This document shows positions 9,021 through 17,056 of a DNA stretch of 64,000 nt, in pieces (within the stretch, counting starts at the first letter, position 1; every line of letters begins with the position of its first letter). Origin of the DNA: Planctomycetes bacterium UBA1146. GTDB lineage: Bacteria > Planctomycetota > UBA8108 > UBA1146. Under the pieces are notes generated by a model. That model searched no databases and was not told the origin of the DNA. It saw only the letters and a program-made list of their open reading frames with translations. The stretch spans positions 245,655-309,654 of the forward strand of contig DCAA01000026.1 in NCBI GenBank assembly GCA_002311345.1, read 5' to 3'. Position numbers and translations under genes: made by a program.

Positions 9021-10597
9021 GAGTTACCGGACTCCTGCCAGTGACCATCGATCCTGCGCATTCCGGATGCTCCCGTGCGCAACTCATCCGGGAGTGCACC
9101 ATCGGGGAATCCCTGCCAGCAAACGGGACGCAGGAACCTGTCCATCGCAGCGGAACCTACCGAGGTCCAGCGCGAATCGGTGGTCGCAGGCCAGGGACCG
9201 CCATGTTGCATCGCTTCCCCGACCTCGACCCCGGTGGGGAAGGAGTTGAAGACCAGTCGACCAGCACGGTCCTCGAGCAGATGCAGAAGGGGCTTCATCT
9301 GTGACAGTTCCTCCTCGGACGCGTGTACCGTCGCCGTCAATTGCCCCTCGAGAACTCGTGCAACTTCCAGAAACTCCTCAGGAGAATTGCACTCAACAAG
9401 CAAGGCTCCCGGCCCGAACACCTCACTCTGCATCGCTGGGTCCGCGATGAAACTGGCGAAGTCTACTCTCAACAAGGAAGCCCCCGCCGCGCAGGAACCG
9501 TCGCCTGGGGGACCTCTTTCAATCACTTCGACCCCGCCTCGGGTAACGAGTTGCTCCACCGCATCGCGATAACCCTGCTGGATTCCCAGATGGAGCATCG
9601 TTCCAGCCGGTTCACTACAGAGCGACTGACTCAGTTCATCCCTGAACGCCGAGGCATTTTCGTCGGATACGATCACGACGATCCCGGGACAGGTACAGAA
9701 CTGTCCAACTCCAAGGCGAACGCTCGCTGCAAGCCCTTCGGCAATCTCCTGACGCCGGGTTTGCATCGCTTCCGGCAGGACGAAGACAGGATTGGCGCTT
9801 CCCATCTCGGCAAATACATCGACGGGAACCTCTCGATCTCTGGCCAATCGCCACAAAGCAATTCCTCCCGCACGAGAACCGGTGAAGGCGACGGCGCGAA
9901 TACCCGGGTGCTGAACCAACTGTGTTCCCACATCAAAGGATTCCCCTTGAAGCAGGCTGAACATCCCTGCAGGGAATCCGACATCGCGAACCGCATCTTG
10001 CAATGCCCGACCTACCAGTTCACAAACACCCGGATGGGCCGGATGCCCTTTCGCAACGACAGGACAACCCGCCGCCCAGGCGCTGGCGGTATCTCCGCCT
10101 GCGACTCCGAAAGCCAACGGGAAATTACAGGCGCCAAATACCGCCACGGGACCGATGGCCCGCATCCCGAGGCGAAGATCCGGCCGAGGGATGGGCTGCC
10201 GGTCGGGAAGCGCGGTCTCGATGACGGGCTTCTGAAACGGACCTTCTCGTACCACCGAGGCAAAAAGTCGAAGTTGATGACAGGTGCGACCCCGCTCACC
10301 CTCGAAACGCGCCTGCGGAAGACCGGTTTCCTGCATTCCCCGGGCGGTGATCTCGGAGCCCAACGCTTCGATCCGTTCGGCAGCGGCTTCCAGTAATCTC
10401 GCCCGCTGCTCGGGATCGGACGCTGATCTGCTCTCGTGGACCGAGAGTGCCGCCAAGACAGCAACGTCGATGTTCTCGGCGGTTGCCTCCGCAAATGTAG
10501 GCTCCAGTTCGAGGCCACTGACCGGGTTGATCGCCCGGAGGGTTCCCTCTCCCTCGATCTCCTCACCTGCGATGAGGTGAACACCCTGGATGCTCAT
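9017..10597 (-). CDS. 2-oxoglutarate semialdehyde (2,5-dioxovalerate) dehydrogenase
   Basis: This aldehyde dehydrogenase (526 residues) matches the long KGSADH type that oxidises 2-oxoglutarate semialdehyde to 2-oxoglutarate with NAD(P)+. Visible motifs are the cofactor/substrate segment AFTGSRAGG, the general-base Glu in DVFAEMGSANP and the catalytic Cys in GVGQFCTCPG. It overlaps the deaminase gene upstream and the EamA gene downstream by four bases each. With the DapA-like deaminase it forms the last two steps of trans-4-hydroxyproline degradation. The same enzyme type also serves sugar-acid pathways, but no sugar-acid dehydratase is nearby. Confidence 0.85.
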   Translation of the reverse strand: MSIQGVHLIAGEEIEGEGTLRAINPVSGLELEPTFAEATAENIDVAVLAALSVHESRSASDPEQRARLLEAAAERIEALGSEITARGMQETGLPQARFEGERGRTCHQLRLFASVVREGPFQKPVIETALPDRQPIPRPDLRLGMRAIGPVAVFGACNFPLAFGVAGGDTASAWAAGCPVVAKGHPAHPGVCELVGRALQDAVRDVGFPAGMFSLLQGESFDVGTQLVQHPGIRAVAFTGSRAGGIALWRLARDREVPVDVFAEMGSANPVFVLPEAMQTRRQEIAEGLAASVRLGVGQFCTCPGIVVIVSDENASAFRDELSQSLCSEPAGTMLHLGIQQGYRDAVEQLVTRGGVEVIERGPPGDGSCAAGASLLRVDFASFIADPAMQSEVFGPGALLVECNSPEEFLEVARVLEGQLTATVHASEEELSQMKPLLHLLEDRAGRLVFNSFPTGVEVGEAMQHGGPWPATTDSRWTSVGSAAMDRFLRPVCWQGFPDGALPDELRTGASGMRRIDGHWQESGNS

Positions 10598-11544
10598 CGC
10601 TTCTCCTCCACGTCCTGGACCGGATTGGAGGCGAGTGATTCACGAATCACCTCGAGTGCCCCCGTTCGAAGCGCTCCTGCGGCAGGAAAGCGAGGAGCGC
10701 GTACTCTCTCCGATCCTCGCCCCACCTCCTGCTGGACCAGTTTGATCAGTTGCACGAACTCTGGCACACAATCGAGCCGCAACAGCGGCAAGAACCAGCT
10801 GTATATTTGATCCGCCTCGCGGGCCGCGGCTGGATCCTCGAGCCCTTGAACTGCTTTCTCGAACAGCAGCACTGACTCTCTGGGCATTGCATTGACCAGA
10901 CCGGCAATCCAACCCACTGCCCCCTGACGCACCGCTTCCACAACCATGTCATCGAGTCCCGCAAACAGGGCGAGTCGATCACCAACGATGGAATGTATTG
11001 CAGTGATACGACGAGCATCTCCACTCGAGTCCTTCACCGCACAAAGTCTCTCGCTTCGCTCGGCCAGACTTGCGATCCAGCCCGGAGAAAAATCGACTCC
11101 GTATGCGATGGGATTGTTGTAGAGGATGCAGGGAAGATCTGTCGACTCGATCACCGCTTCGACGTGCGCCTCGACTTCATGGAAGGGTCCCCTGTGGATG
11201 TAAGGGGGAAGAACCATCAATCCCCGAGCCCCCATCACCTTCGCGGTCGCGGCGAGTCTCCCCGCTTCCCGGGTAGAAGCTGCAGCGATACCAGGAATCA
11301 CCGGAACCCGATCCCCGACCGCTCTGACAACAGTGTCGATGATCTTCTGCTTCTCATCGAATGAAAGAGTGGCTCCTTCGCCAAGCGATCCGCACGGGAT
11401 GATTCCGGAGGCACCCTGTTGGACGAGCCAGTTGCAGTGCTCCGCGAGAAAAGCGTAATCCACATCATCCGCTTCGGTGAAGGGTGTGGTCACCGCTGGC
11501 ATGACACCTGCCCAGGTGATGGAGGCGATGGGATTCGGATTCAT
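10594..11544 (-). CDS. Pyrroline-4-hydroxy-2-carboxylate deaminase-like, DapA superfamily
   Basis: A class I aldolase-fold enzyme of the dihydrodipicolinate synthase/NAL superfamily, 316 residues from ATG 11544 (AAGGAG four bases upstream). Family features are the GEGATLS glycine segment, the active-site Tyr in LYNNPIAYG and the Schiff-base Lys in LCAVKDSSG. Superfamily members catalyse different reactions. The coupled dehydrogenase gene (4-base overlap) and the hydroxyproline epimerase in the same gene train point to the deaminase converting pyrroline-4-hydroxy-2-carboxylate to 2-oxoglutarate semialdehyde and ammonia. KDG-type dehydratase/aldolase activity is the alternative. Confidence 0.75.
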   Translation of the reverse strand: MNPNPIASITWAGVMPAVTTPFTEADDVDYAFLAEHCNWLVQQGASGIIPCGSLGEGATLSFDEKQKIIDTVVRAVGDRVPVIPGIAAASTREAGRLAATAKVMGARGLMVLPPYIHRGPFHEVEAHVEAVIESTDLPCILYNNPIAYGVDFSPGWIASLAERSERLCAVKDSSGDARRITAIHSIVGDRLALFAGLDDMVVEAVRQGAVGWIAGLVNAMPRESVLLFEKAVQGLEDPAAAREADQIYSWFLPLLRLDCVPEFVQLIKLVQQEVGRGSERVRAPRFPAAGALRTGALEVIRESLASNPVQDVEEKR

Positions 11545-11667
11545 AGATCTCCTTTGTGTGCAGGGGCACCCGAGGCCCGGATGGTGCACGATCCTACCAG
11601 CGCAGGAAAGGCGTCACATCCGCTGATGGAAAGTGAATTCGTGCCGGGGCCAGGAGCACCCTCGAGC
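11545..11667 (-). other. Intergenic leader before the deaminase gene
   Basis: This 123-base gap is the largest within the hydroxyproline gene train. GTGCA (11558-11562) and TGCAC (11585-11589) can close around an inner GGGC/GCCC pair, just ahead of the AAGGAG ribosome site. A local promoter or attenuator for the deaminase-dehydrogenase-transporter end is possible, but no convincing promoter boxes were recognised. Confidence 0.3.
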
Positions 11668-12618
11668 CTAATTGCGAGATCTGCGTGTCACGAGCCAGAA
11701 GAGTACCGGGGCTCCGAGGGCTGCCGTCACAACTCCTACCGGAATCTCCCGCTGATCCACCAGAACCCTGCCGATGGAATCGCAAAGTGGTAAGAAGACC
11801 GCGCCCAGCAACATCGAACCGGGAATCAGGATTCTCGGAGCAGCCCCGACAATTCTCCGAACGATGTGTGGACAGATCAGGCCGACGAACGCAATGGGAC
11901 CACAGGTCGCTACACACGCCGCCACGCCGAGGGATGCAAAACCTAACCCGAGAGTTCGAATGCGAGGCACCTCGACGCCACGAGTCCGAGCTCGCTCTGT
12001 CCCGGAAACGAGCACTTCCAGCGGTCGGATCAACCACACCAATCCAAGCAGTGTGATCACTACGAACGGGGTCAACATCGCGATGCGATCCATTCCTACC
12101 ATCGTCAAACTCCCCAGCGACCAGCGCAGGGCACTGAGTGACGTGATCTGGTCAACACCGAGTCGTAACGTTGAAGACACGGCACCGGTTGCTAACGTCA
12201 GGGCGATTCCTGCCAGCAAGACGTCTTCCGTGCGAGCACGATTTCTCGAGGCAACCGCGGAGATCACCAGCGTCACCGTCAACGCACCGATGAAGGCCGC
12301 CGCTGGTAACAGTGGAAAACCGAGCAGAGTACTTCCACTGCCGAGGACCAGCGCTGCCAGAACTCCGAGAGTCGCTCCCGCCGTGGTCCCGACGGTGCTC
12401 GGGGTTGCCAGCGGATTCTGGAGCAGGATCTGCACAACTGCCCCCGCCGCAGAAAGAACCGCTCCGACCAGTGCCCCGGCCAGAGCCCGGGGAAGTCTCA
12501 GTTCGATGAGAATCAGATCACCGCGCTCTCCGGCCAGCGATGGCCCGACCCACGCGGTTGCCACCACGATGGCGGTACCCACCAGGGTCCATCCGAGCAG
12601 ACGAAGCGGAGCCGTCAT
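11668..12618 (-). CDS. FecCD-family ABC transporter permease
   Basis: A membrane permease of the BtuC/FecCD iron-siderophore, heme and cobalamin importer family: 316 residues with about nine to ten helices. Conserved segments include LRLPRALAGALVGA near the N-terminus and the cytoplasmic coupling region around GLICPHIVRRIVG, followed by LLGAVFLP. It overlaps the ATPase gene by four bases (12615-12618). Substrate cannot be read from sequence. No cobalamin riboswitch or Fur-like box was recognised upstream of the operon. Confidence 0.9.
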   Translation of the reverse strand: MTAPLRLLGWTLVGTAIVVATAWVGPSLAGERGDLILIELRLPRALAGALVGAVLSAAGAVVQILLQNPLATPSTVGTTAGATLGVLAALVLGSGSTLLGFPLLPAAAFIGALTVTLVISAVASRNRARTEDVLLAGIALTLATGAVSSTLRLGVDQITSLSALRWSLGSLTMVGMDRIAMLTPFVVITLLGLVWLIRPLEVLVSGTERARTRGVEVPRIRTLGLGFASLGVAACVATCGPIAFVGLICPHIVRRIVGAAPRILIPGSMLLGAVFLPLCDSIGRVLVDQREIPVGVVTAALGAPVLFWLVTRRSRN

Positions 12619-13397
12619 GACAGATCCTCCTCCATTGCCGGCAGCCAGAACTCATTGCCTGCCGATTCCATGCGATGGAAGGGCACCCCATGAATCTGCT
12701 CGAGACCTTGCCCGAACTGGTCGTGATCGAGTTGCCCCTGCCAGACGATCTTCCCTTCGCGCAGGCCGATGACCCGAGTCCTGGATGCATCGACATGGCC
12801 CAGCAGATGAACGTCATGAAGTGCGACCAGTGCTGTAGTTCCCTCGCTGACCTTACCGTCGAGAAAACGTAGGGTTCTGGCTCGCCACACCGGATCGAGA
12901 TGATTGGCGGGTTCATCGAGGAGCCAACATCGAGCCTGTTGGGCGACCATCGTCGCCAGTTCGACACGCTGACGCTCTCCACCGGAGAGTTCCGTCACAT
13001 AGCGTCGAGCAAGATCTCCCGCTCCCGCCTCTGCCAGCGCGATGTGGGCTGCCTCGAGAGCCACGGCCCTCGGTTCGTCGAACCGATACCGAGATGCCGC
13101 CACTACATCTTCAACCAGCAGTGCATCGGTAGTGGATCCCTCCTGGGGAAGCCATGCCATCACACTCGCACGATGTTTCGCACCCATCGATGAGAGTTGC
13201 TTTCCTTCCACCTGGACGGTGCCCGAATCGAGCGATACAAGTCCGAGCAGGGCCTTGATCAGCGTGGTTTTCCCTGAACCGTTAGCCCCGATGATGGCGA
13301 TCATCTCCCCCTCTGCGACCTCGATGGAAACGTCATCGAGGATGGGGAGACCGCCGGCGAGAACCGTTGCGTTGTTGAGAGCCAGCAGTGCTGCCAT
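12615..13397 (-). CDS. ABC transporter ATP-binding protein, FecE/BtuD type
   Basis: The ATPase of the same importer, 260 residues. Visible are Walker A GANGSGKTT (about residues 34-42), the Q-loop in WLPQEG, the signature LSGGERQR, Walker B CWLLDEPANHLDP and the H-loop His in LVALHDVHLL. Its ATG shares one base with the stop of the binding-protein gene (TGATG at 13395-13399), so it is translationally coupled. Confidence 0.92.
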   Translation of the reverse strand: MAALLALNNATVLAGGLPILDDVSIEVAEGEMIAIIGANGSGKTTLIKALLGLVSLDSGTVQVEGKQLSSMGAKHRASVMAWLPQEGSTTDALLVEDVVAASRYRFDEPRAVALEAAHIALAEAGAGDLARRYVTELSGGERQRVELATMVAQQARCWLLDEPANHLDPVWRARTLRFLDGKVSEGTTALVALHDVHLLGHVDASRTRVIGLREGKIVWQGQLDHDQFGQGLEQIHGVPFHRMESAGNEFWLPAMEEDLS

Positions 13398-14275
13398 CAG
13401 GGATCTCCCCGCTCCAGTTGCTCGACCTGTTGGCGGATCGCTGCAACCAGTTCAATCAACTCCGGTCCCTCGTCGAGGACGCGGGGGTGAAATATGCGCG
13501 CTATTTTTTTCCGCCTGACCGCCTGGAGCCCCTCCAGCGCCGAGTATTCTCGCCTCAGTTGCTCGGACGTACCACTCGATGCGCCATTCCCGGTGGCCAG
13601 ATGCAAAATGATGTCGGGATCGATCTGGTGCAGACGCTCGAGGGACATCTGCGGGGTGCCTCGCATCGTTTCCGTGATGGCATTTCGACATCCTGCTGCT
13701 TCCAGCGCCGCTCCATGAATTGAGTTCGGTTTGATGACCCAGAGTCCACCCGACTCGTCGAAGGAATTCCCGATGACCAGAAGAACCCGTGGCGACTCGG
13801 GGGTAACTTGCGAATGGAGGGCCTCTCGCATTCTCCGCGCCAGATCAACTGCAGCCTCCTGACGATTCACCAGAGATCCGATGATCTCGATGCTGTTTGC
13901 CACCTCCTCGACCGTGGACCAGGGAAGTTCCACCGGAGTTCCGACCCTCCTCAATTCATCGTGGGGTAATCCTGCTGCAGAACGAACCAGCAACAGACGA
14001 GCACCGGAGCGTAAGATCCGTTCCAGATCTGGTGCGAGAGCTGTCCCCCCTCGGGGAATTTCATCGGGGGCAAAACAGTAATCACTCACCAGCGTGATGG
14101 ACCCGGCAGCATCGAGAGCCTGCAATGTTGCAGTGATGCAGGGCGCCAATGAGGCGATCGGTTGACCCGCCTCCACTGCGGGAATTCCCGACAGCGGTTG
14201 AGGTGCCAGCATCCCGGAGATGGTGATCGCCAGCGCTGCCAGGCTGCAGATGATGATGAGAGAGACACGGTCCAT
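13397..14275 (-). CDS. Periplasmic binding protein, FepB/BtuF (TroA-like) type
   Basis: The solute-binding component of the FecBCD-type importer, 292 residues with an N-terminal signal or anchor segment (about 1-24). The two-lobe class III binding fold is indicated by SLAPCITATLQAL, the SGARLLLV strand and the DPDIILHLA strand near the second lobe. Candidates for cargo are a siderophore, heme, cobamide or another chelate. It starts 52 bases after the FAD/2Fe-2S oxidoreductase gene, so the importer sits between two halves of the hydroxyproline pathway. Confidence 0.82.
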   Translation of the reverse strand: MDRVSLIIICSLAALAITISGMLAPQPLSGIPAVEAGQPIASLAPCITATLQALDAAGSITLVSDYCFAPDEIPRGGTALAPDLERILRSGARLLLVRSAAGLPHDELRRVGTPVELPWSTVEEVANSIEIIGSLVNRQEAAVDLARRMREALHSQVTPESPRVLLVIGNSFDESGGLWVIKPNSIHGAALEAAGCRNAITETMRGTPQMSLERLHQIDPDIILHLATGNGASSGTSEQLRREYSALEGLQAVRRKKIARIFHPRVLDEGPELIELVAAIRQQVEQLERGDP

Positions 14276-14327
14276 CGGCTCGCTCCGAACTGAAGTGATC
14301 CGGAGGAAGATACCCGATCAGAAAGCC

Positions 14328-15881
14328 CTAGTGTCCATCGGTCGAGGAGAGTTCCGTCCTTGGAGAAGGGCAGGTAGACCACGGTGGCCGCACCGAATCG
14401 TGCTCGAGGGTATCGCCGAGCGCCAGGATCGGCATGCAGACCCTCCCCTGGCAGGGACCCATGCCGATCCGGTGCTGGATCCGGGCCTGCCTCAGCGACC
14501 TGACCCCGCGGATGCTGGAAGAGACAACGTCCTCGCAGCGACAGACGATGACGTCTTCAACCACTGATCGGATCAAATCAGGACGCAGCGAATGAGTCCG
14601 CTCGAGGGCAATCCCCCAGCCTCGATGACGCCGTAGTTTCTGCATCAGTTGAAAAGAAGGAGTACCTGCCGCCGCCACGGTTCCTGCGATCTGTCCCGAG
14701 GCCAGAGCCGCCTCGCTTCCTGCGATACCGGTCGGCTCCCCGGCACACAGTACTCCCTCGACACTCGTGCGCTGGTAGCGGTCCACTTTCACTCGACCGT
14801 CCTTTTCGAGCACGCAACCGAGACCTTGTGCAACACGGGTTTCAGGAATAAGACCATAACCAACGGCCAGACCATCGACCTCCTCGACTCGCGTTACGTT
14901 GCCGATCTTCAGATATACCTTCTCGACACGCTGGTTCCCCTGCGCCTTCACCGGCCAGCAAGATGAAATTTTCTCGACTCCCCGAAGAGTCTTCCACAGT
15001 TGCCACACTTCTCTCATCCGTTCGGGCGAAGCCAACAGGGAGAAAGCCAGTGGGACACGCTGAAGTAAGGATGCCTGCTCGGCGAGAATCACCTCGGCAC
15101 CTTCCGAGACCGCTATCGCTGCGACCGCCAGAAGAAGTGGACCGGTACCTGCGATGACATATCGTTTCCCCTTCACATCGAGGCCCCCTTTGATGAGGGA
15201 TTGCAGTGCGCCGGCTCCCACCACCCCCGGAAGAGTCCAGCCGGGGAAGGGCAGAAATCGTTCACGGGCACCGGTGGCGACGATGATCTTCTGGCAACGG
15301 ACGCGGGTACGGGCGCCGCTGATGACGGAGGCTGCCTCGAGCCATCCGACCTCCCCGTCGATCACCGTGGCTCCCTGCAACCGGCGAACTCCCGCTCGAT
15401 CGGCTTTATCGATCCAGTATCGAACCACGGCAGGCATCTGGCCCCGATGGGCCCAGATCCGCCCTCCTGGCCGAGCAGACTCATCGATCAGCAGCACGTC
15501 CTGTCCCAGTTCTGCAGCGACACAGGCAGCGGAGAGACCTGCCGGTCCCGATCCGATGACGACCACACCGGTCTCATCTTCGACGATGTCGGTAGTTTCC
15601 ACGGTGGGAAGGAGTTTCTTCTCGAGCGGACGCTCGGTGGTGATCTCCATCCCGTCTTGCACGGTGACGAGACAGGTTCTCACCAGGCGATGACCATCGA
15701 CCATCGCTCGGCACTCATAGCAACTCCCCATGGCGCAAAGCACACCACGCTTGTCCCCACACGGAGAAGAACGGAACGCAACGATTCCTTCTCCCATCAA
15801 AGCGGCCGCCAGTTGAGTCCCGGATCGCACTTCGAGAACGGTACCGTCGACTCGGATGGATACTTTCTCCTGTGAGTTCAT
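14328..15881 (-). CDS. 2Fe-2S/FAD fusion subunit of D-hydroxyproline dehydrogenase type
   Basis: The 517-residue protein joins three parts. An N-terminal 2Fe-2S ferredoxin-like domain (about 1-80) has the cysteines in SSPCGDKRG, CAMGSCYEC and RTCLV. An FAD/NAD-binding disulphide-reductase-like domain has VVIGSGPAGLSAA near residue 107. A C-terminal BFD-type 2Fe-2S domain has CRCED and GPCQGRVC. In Pseudomonas-type hydroxyproline or opine dehydrogenases (LhpE/LhpF, OoxA/HcnB) these parts are separate subunits that work with a D-amino-acid-oxidase-like partner. The probable partner is encoded at 21416-22534. It overlaps the DUF993 gene by four bases. Confidence 0.8.
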   Translation of the reverse strand: MNSQEKVSIRVDGTVLEVRSGTQLAAALMGEGIVAFRSSPCGDKRGVLCAMGSCYECRAMVDGHRLVRTCLVTVQDGMEITTERPLEKKLLPTVETTDIVEDETGVVVIGSGPAGLSAACVAAELGQDVLLIDESARPGGRIWAHRGQMPAVVRYWIDKADRAGVRRLQGATVIDGEVGWLEAASVISGARTRVRCQKIIVATGARERFLPFPGWTLPGVVGAGALQSLIKGGLDVKGKRYVIAGTGPLLLAVAAIAVSEGAEVILAEQASLLQRVPLAFSLLASPERMREVWQLWKTLRGVEKISSCWPVKAQGNQRVEKVYLKIGNVTRVEEVDGLAVGYGLIPETRVAQGLGCVLEKDGRVKVDRYQRTSVEGVLCAGEPTGIAGSEAALASGQIAGTVAAAGTPSFQLMQKLRRHRGWGIALERTHSLRPDLIRSVVEDVIVCRCEDVVSSSIRGVRSLRQARIQHRIGMGPCQGRVCMPILALGDTLEHDSVRPPWSTCPSPRTELSSTDGH

Positions 15882-17056
15882 CGACCGACACCGGCCACAA
15901 AGAACTCGATCTTCTCTGCCGCCTCCCCGGCATCCATGATCGCCCCTGCTAGCGATGCGAGTCGCGCCACTTCAAGAAGGTGCTCACGATCACGCTCGAG
16001 ATCGATGCGGTTCAACAGCATCGATTGTGACTGGTGGCCGTTGAGCCATGCGGTGAAGGCGAGGCCCACCTTGTAAAGATGGGTGGGTTCCTCGAAGACC
16101 TTTTGACCATATTTCTCACAGGGTTCCATCCAGCGTCTGTATCCGCTCACATCACCTGCCGCCAGGTGGCGAAGAGCGCGACCGGCAGGGATCGCGACTC
16201 CGTCGAGAACTCCGAGCAACGGATGGCTGAAGTCGCCATCAGGAATCTGACGATCTCCCAGCAACACGGTCCCTGTCGGTGCCTGACCATCTCCCTCGAT
16301 GAGAGCACTGAAGTGCAAATCATCTCCGGTCAGCACGATCTGGCCGCGATCTCGACAGTGGCCACGAACCTGCAGCTCCAGATCGTGATCCAGTAGCGAC
16401 ATCTTGACCCCCCGGACCTTGTCCGGGTCGATCTCCAGGATCTTCCGCAGCGAATCGCCAGGGAAGTAGCCCTCCAGTTCGGCAAGAAACATCGGGCCGA
16501 GCCAGTGGATGAAGAGCGGTCCTTCACACTGCTCGAAGATGGAGCGATAGGTCGAGATGAACTGTTCCTCGTCACTCCCCCACTGACACAGCCACGGCAT
16601 CGGCAAGATGATGGGGATGCCGCCGACCTGCTGGATGATGCCAACCTGCTCGACCACTGCATCGATCAGGGTCGTGAGATCGGCGACATCGTCACACTGA
16701 TCCGCTCCGGCACCGGCGATGAACCCCGTCTTCAGCTCCAGCGCACCGCACTCATCGATGAGCCGACGAGCGGTTGGCCAACCCAGTTCAAAACGCTGCG
16801 CGGTGTCCATCGCCTCGGCGATGCCAAATCCCTGTCGAGCCAGATGCTGGCGAAAGACCATCGTTTGGTTCCAGTCGACATGCTCGCTGACATTCGATGG
16901 TTTTGGATCATCGCTGTAGGAGTCCTTGAGGATGATATGCGCTGCAGCGTAGCCGATTCGTACCGATGCAGAGGTAACCGGTTCCGGCTCGCTGTCGAGA
17001 TGCCCATCTTCGAGCAGAAGAGGTTCTCTCCCCGTGATAGGAAGTTCGATCCTCAT
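15878..17056 (-). CDS. DUF993 family protein, dihydrodipicolinate-synthase-like barrel
   Basis: The 392-residue protein (ATG 17056, overlapping the transporter stop by four bases) belongs to DUF993, a TIM-barrel family distantly related to DapA-type lyases and found in actinobacterial and planctomycete sugar-catabolic clusters. Visible features are HVDWNQTMVFRQHL near residue 50, GFIAGAGADQ, FIHWLGPMF and KVRGVKMSLLDHD, the last holding a Lys where DapA relatives have the Schiff-base residue. No reaction is established. Here it accompanies an enolase-superfamily enzyme, a flavoprotein and a transporter, so a lyase or aldolase role in a short degradative route is a reasonable inference. Confidence 0.75.
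   Translation of the reverse strand: MRIELPITGREPLLLEDGHLDSEPEPVTSASVRIGYAAAHIILKDSYSDDPKPSNVSEHVDWNQTMVFRQHLARQGFGIAEAMDTAQRFELGWPTARRLIDECGALELKTGFIAGAGADQCDDVADLTTLIDAVVEQVGIIQQVGGIPIILPMPWLCQWGSDEEQFISTYRSIFEQCEGPLFIHWLGPMFLAELEGYFPGDSLRKILEIDPDKVRGVKMSLLDHDLELQVRGHCRDRGQIVLTGDDLHFSALIEGDGQAPTGTVLLGDRQIPDGDFSHPLLGVLDGVAIPAGRALRHLAAGDVSGYRRWMEPCEKYGQKVFEEPTHLYKVGLAFTAWLNGHQSQSMLLNRIDLERDREHLLEVARLASLAGAIMDAGEAAEKIEFFVAGVGR

Noticed and set aside
9323..10396. 357-codon plus-strand frame opposite the aldehyde dehydrogenase
   Set aside because: Low-complexity, Arg- and Pro-rich translation with no motifs. The minus-strand KGSADH fully explains the region.
11774..12772. 332-codon plus-strand frame opposite the FecCD permease
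   Set aside because: The translation is Thr-, Pro- and Arg-rich with no hydrophobic pattern. The permease and ATPase on the minus strand are unambiguous.
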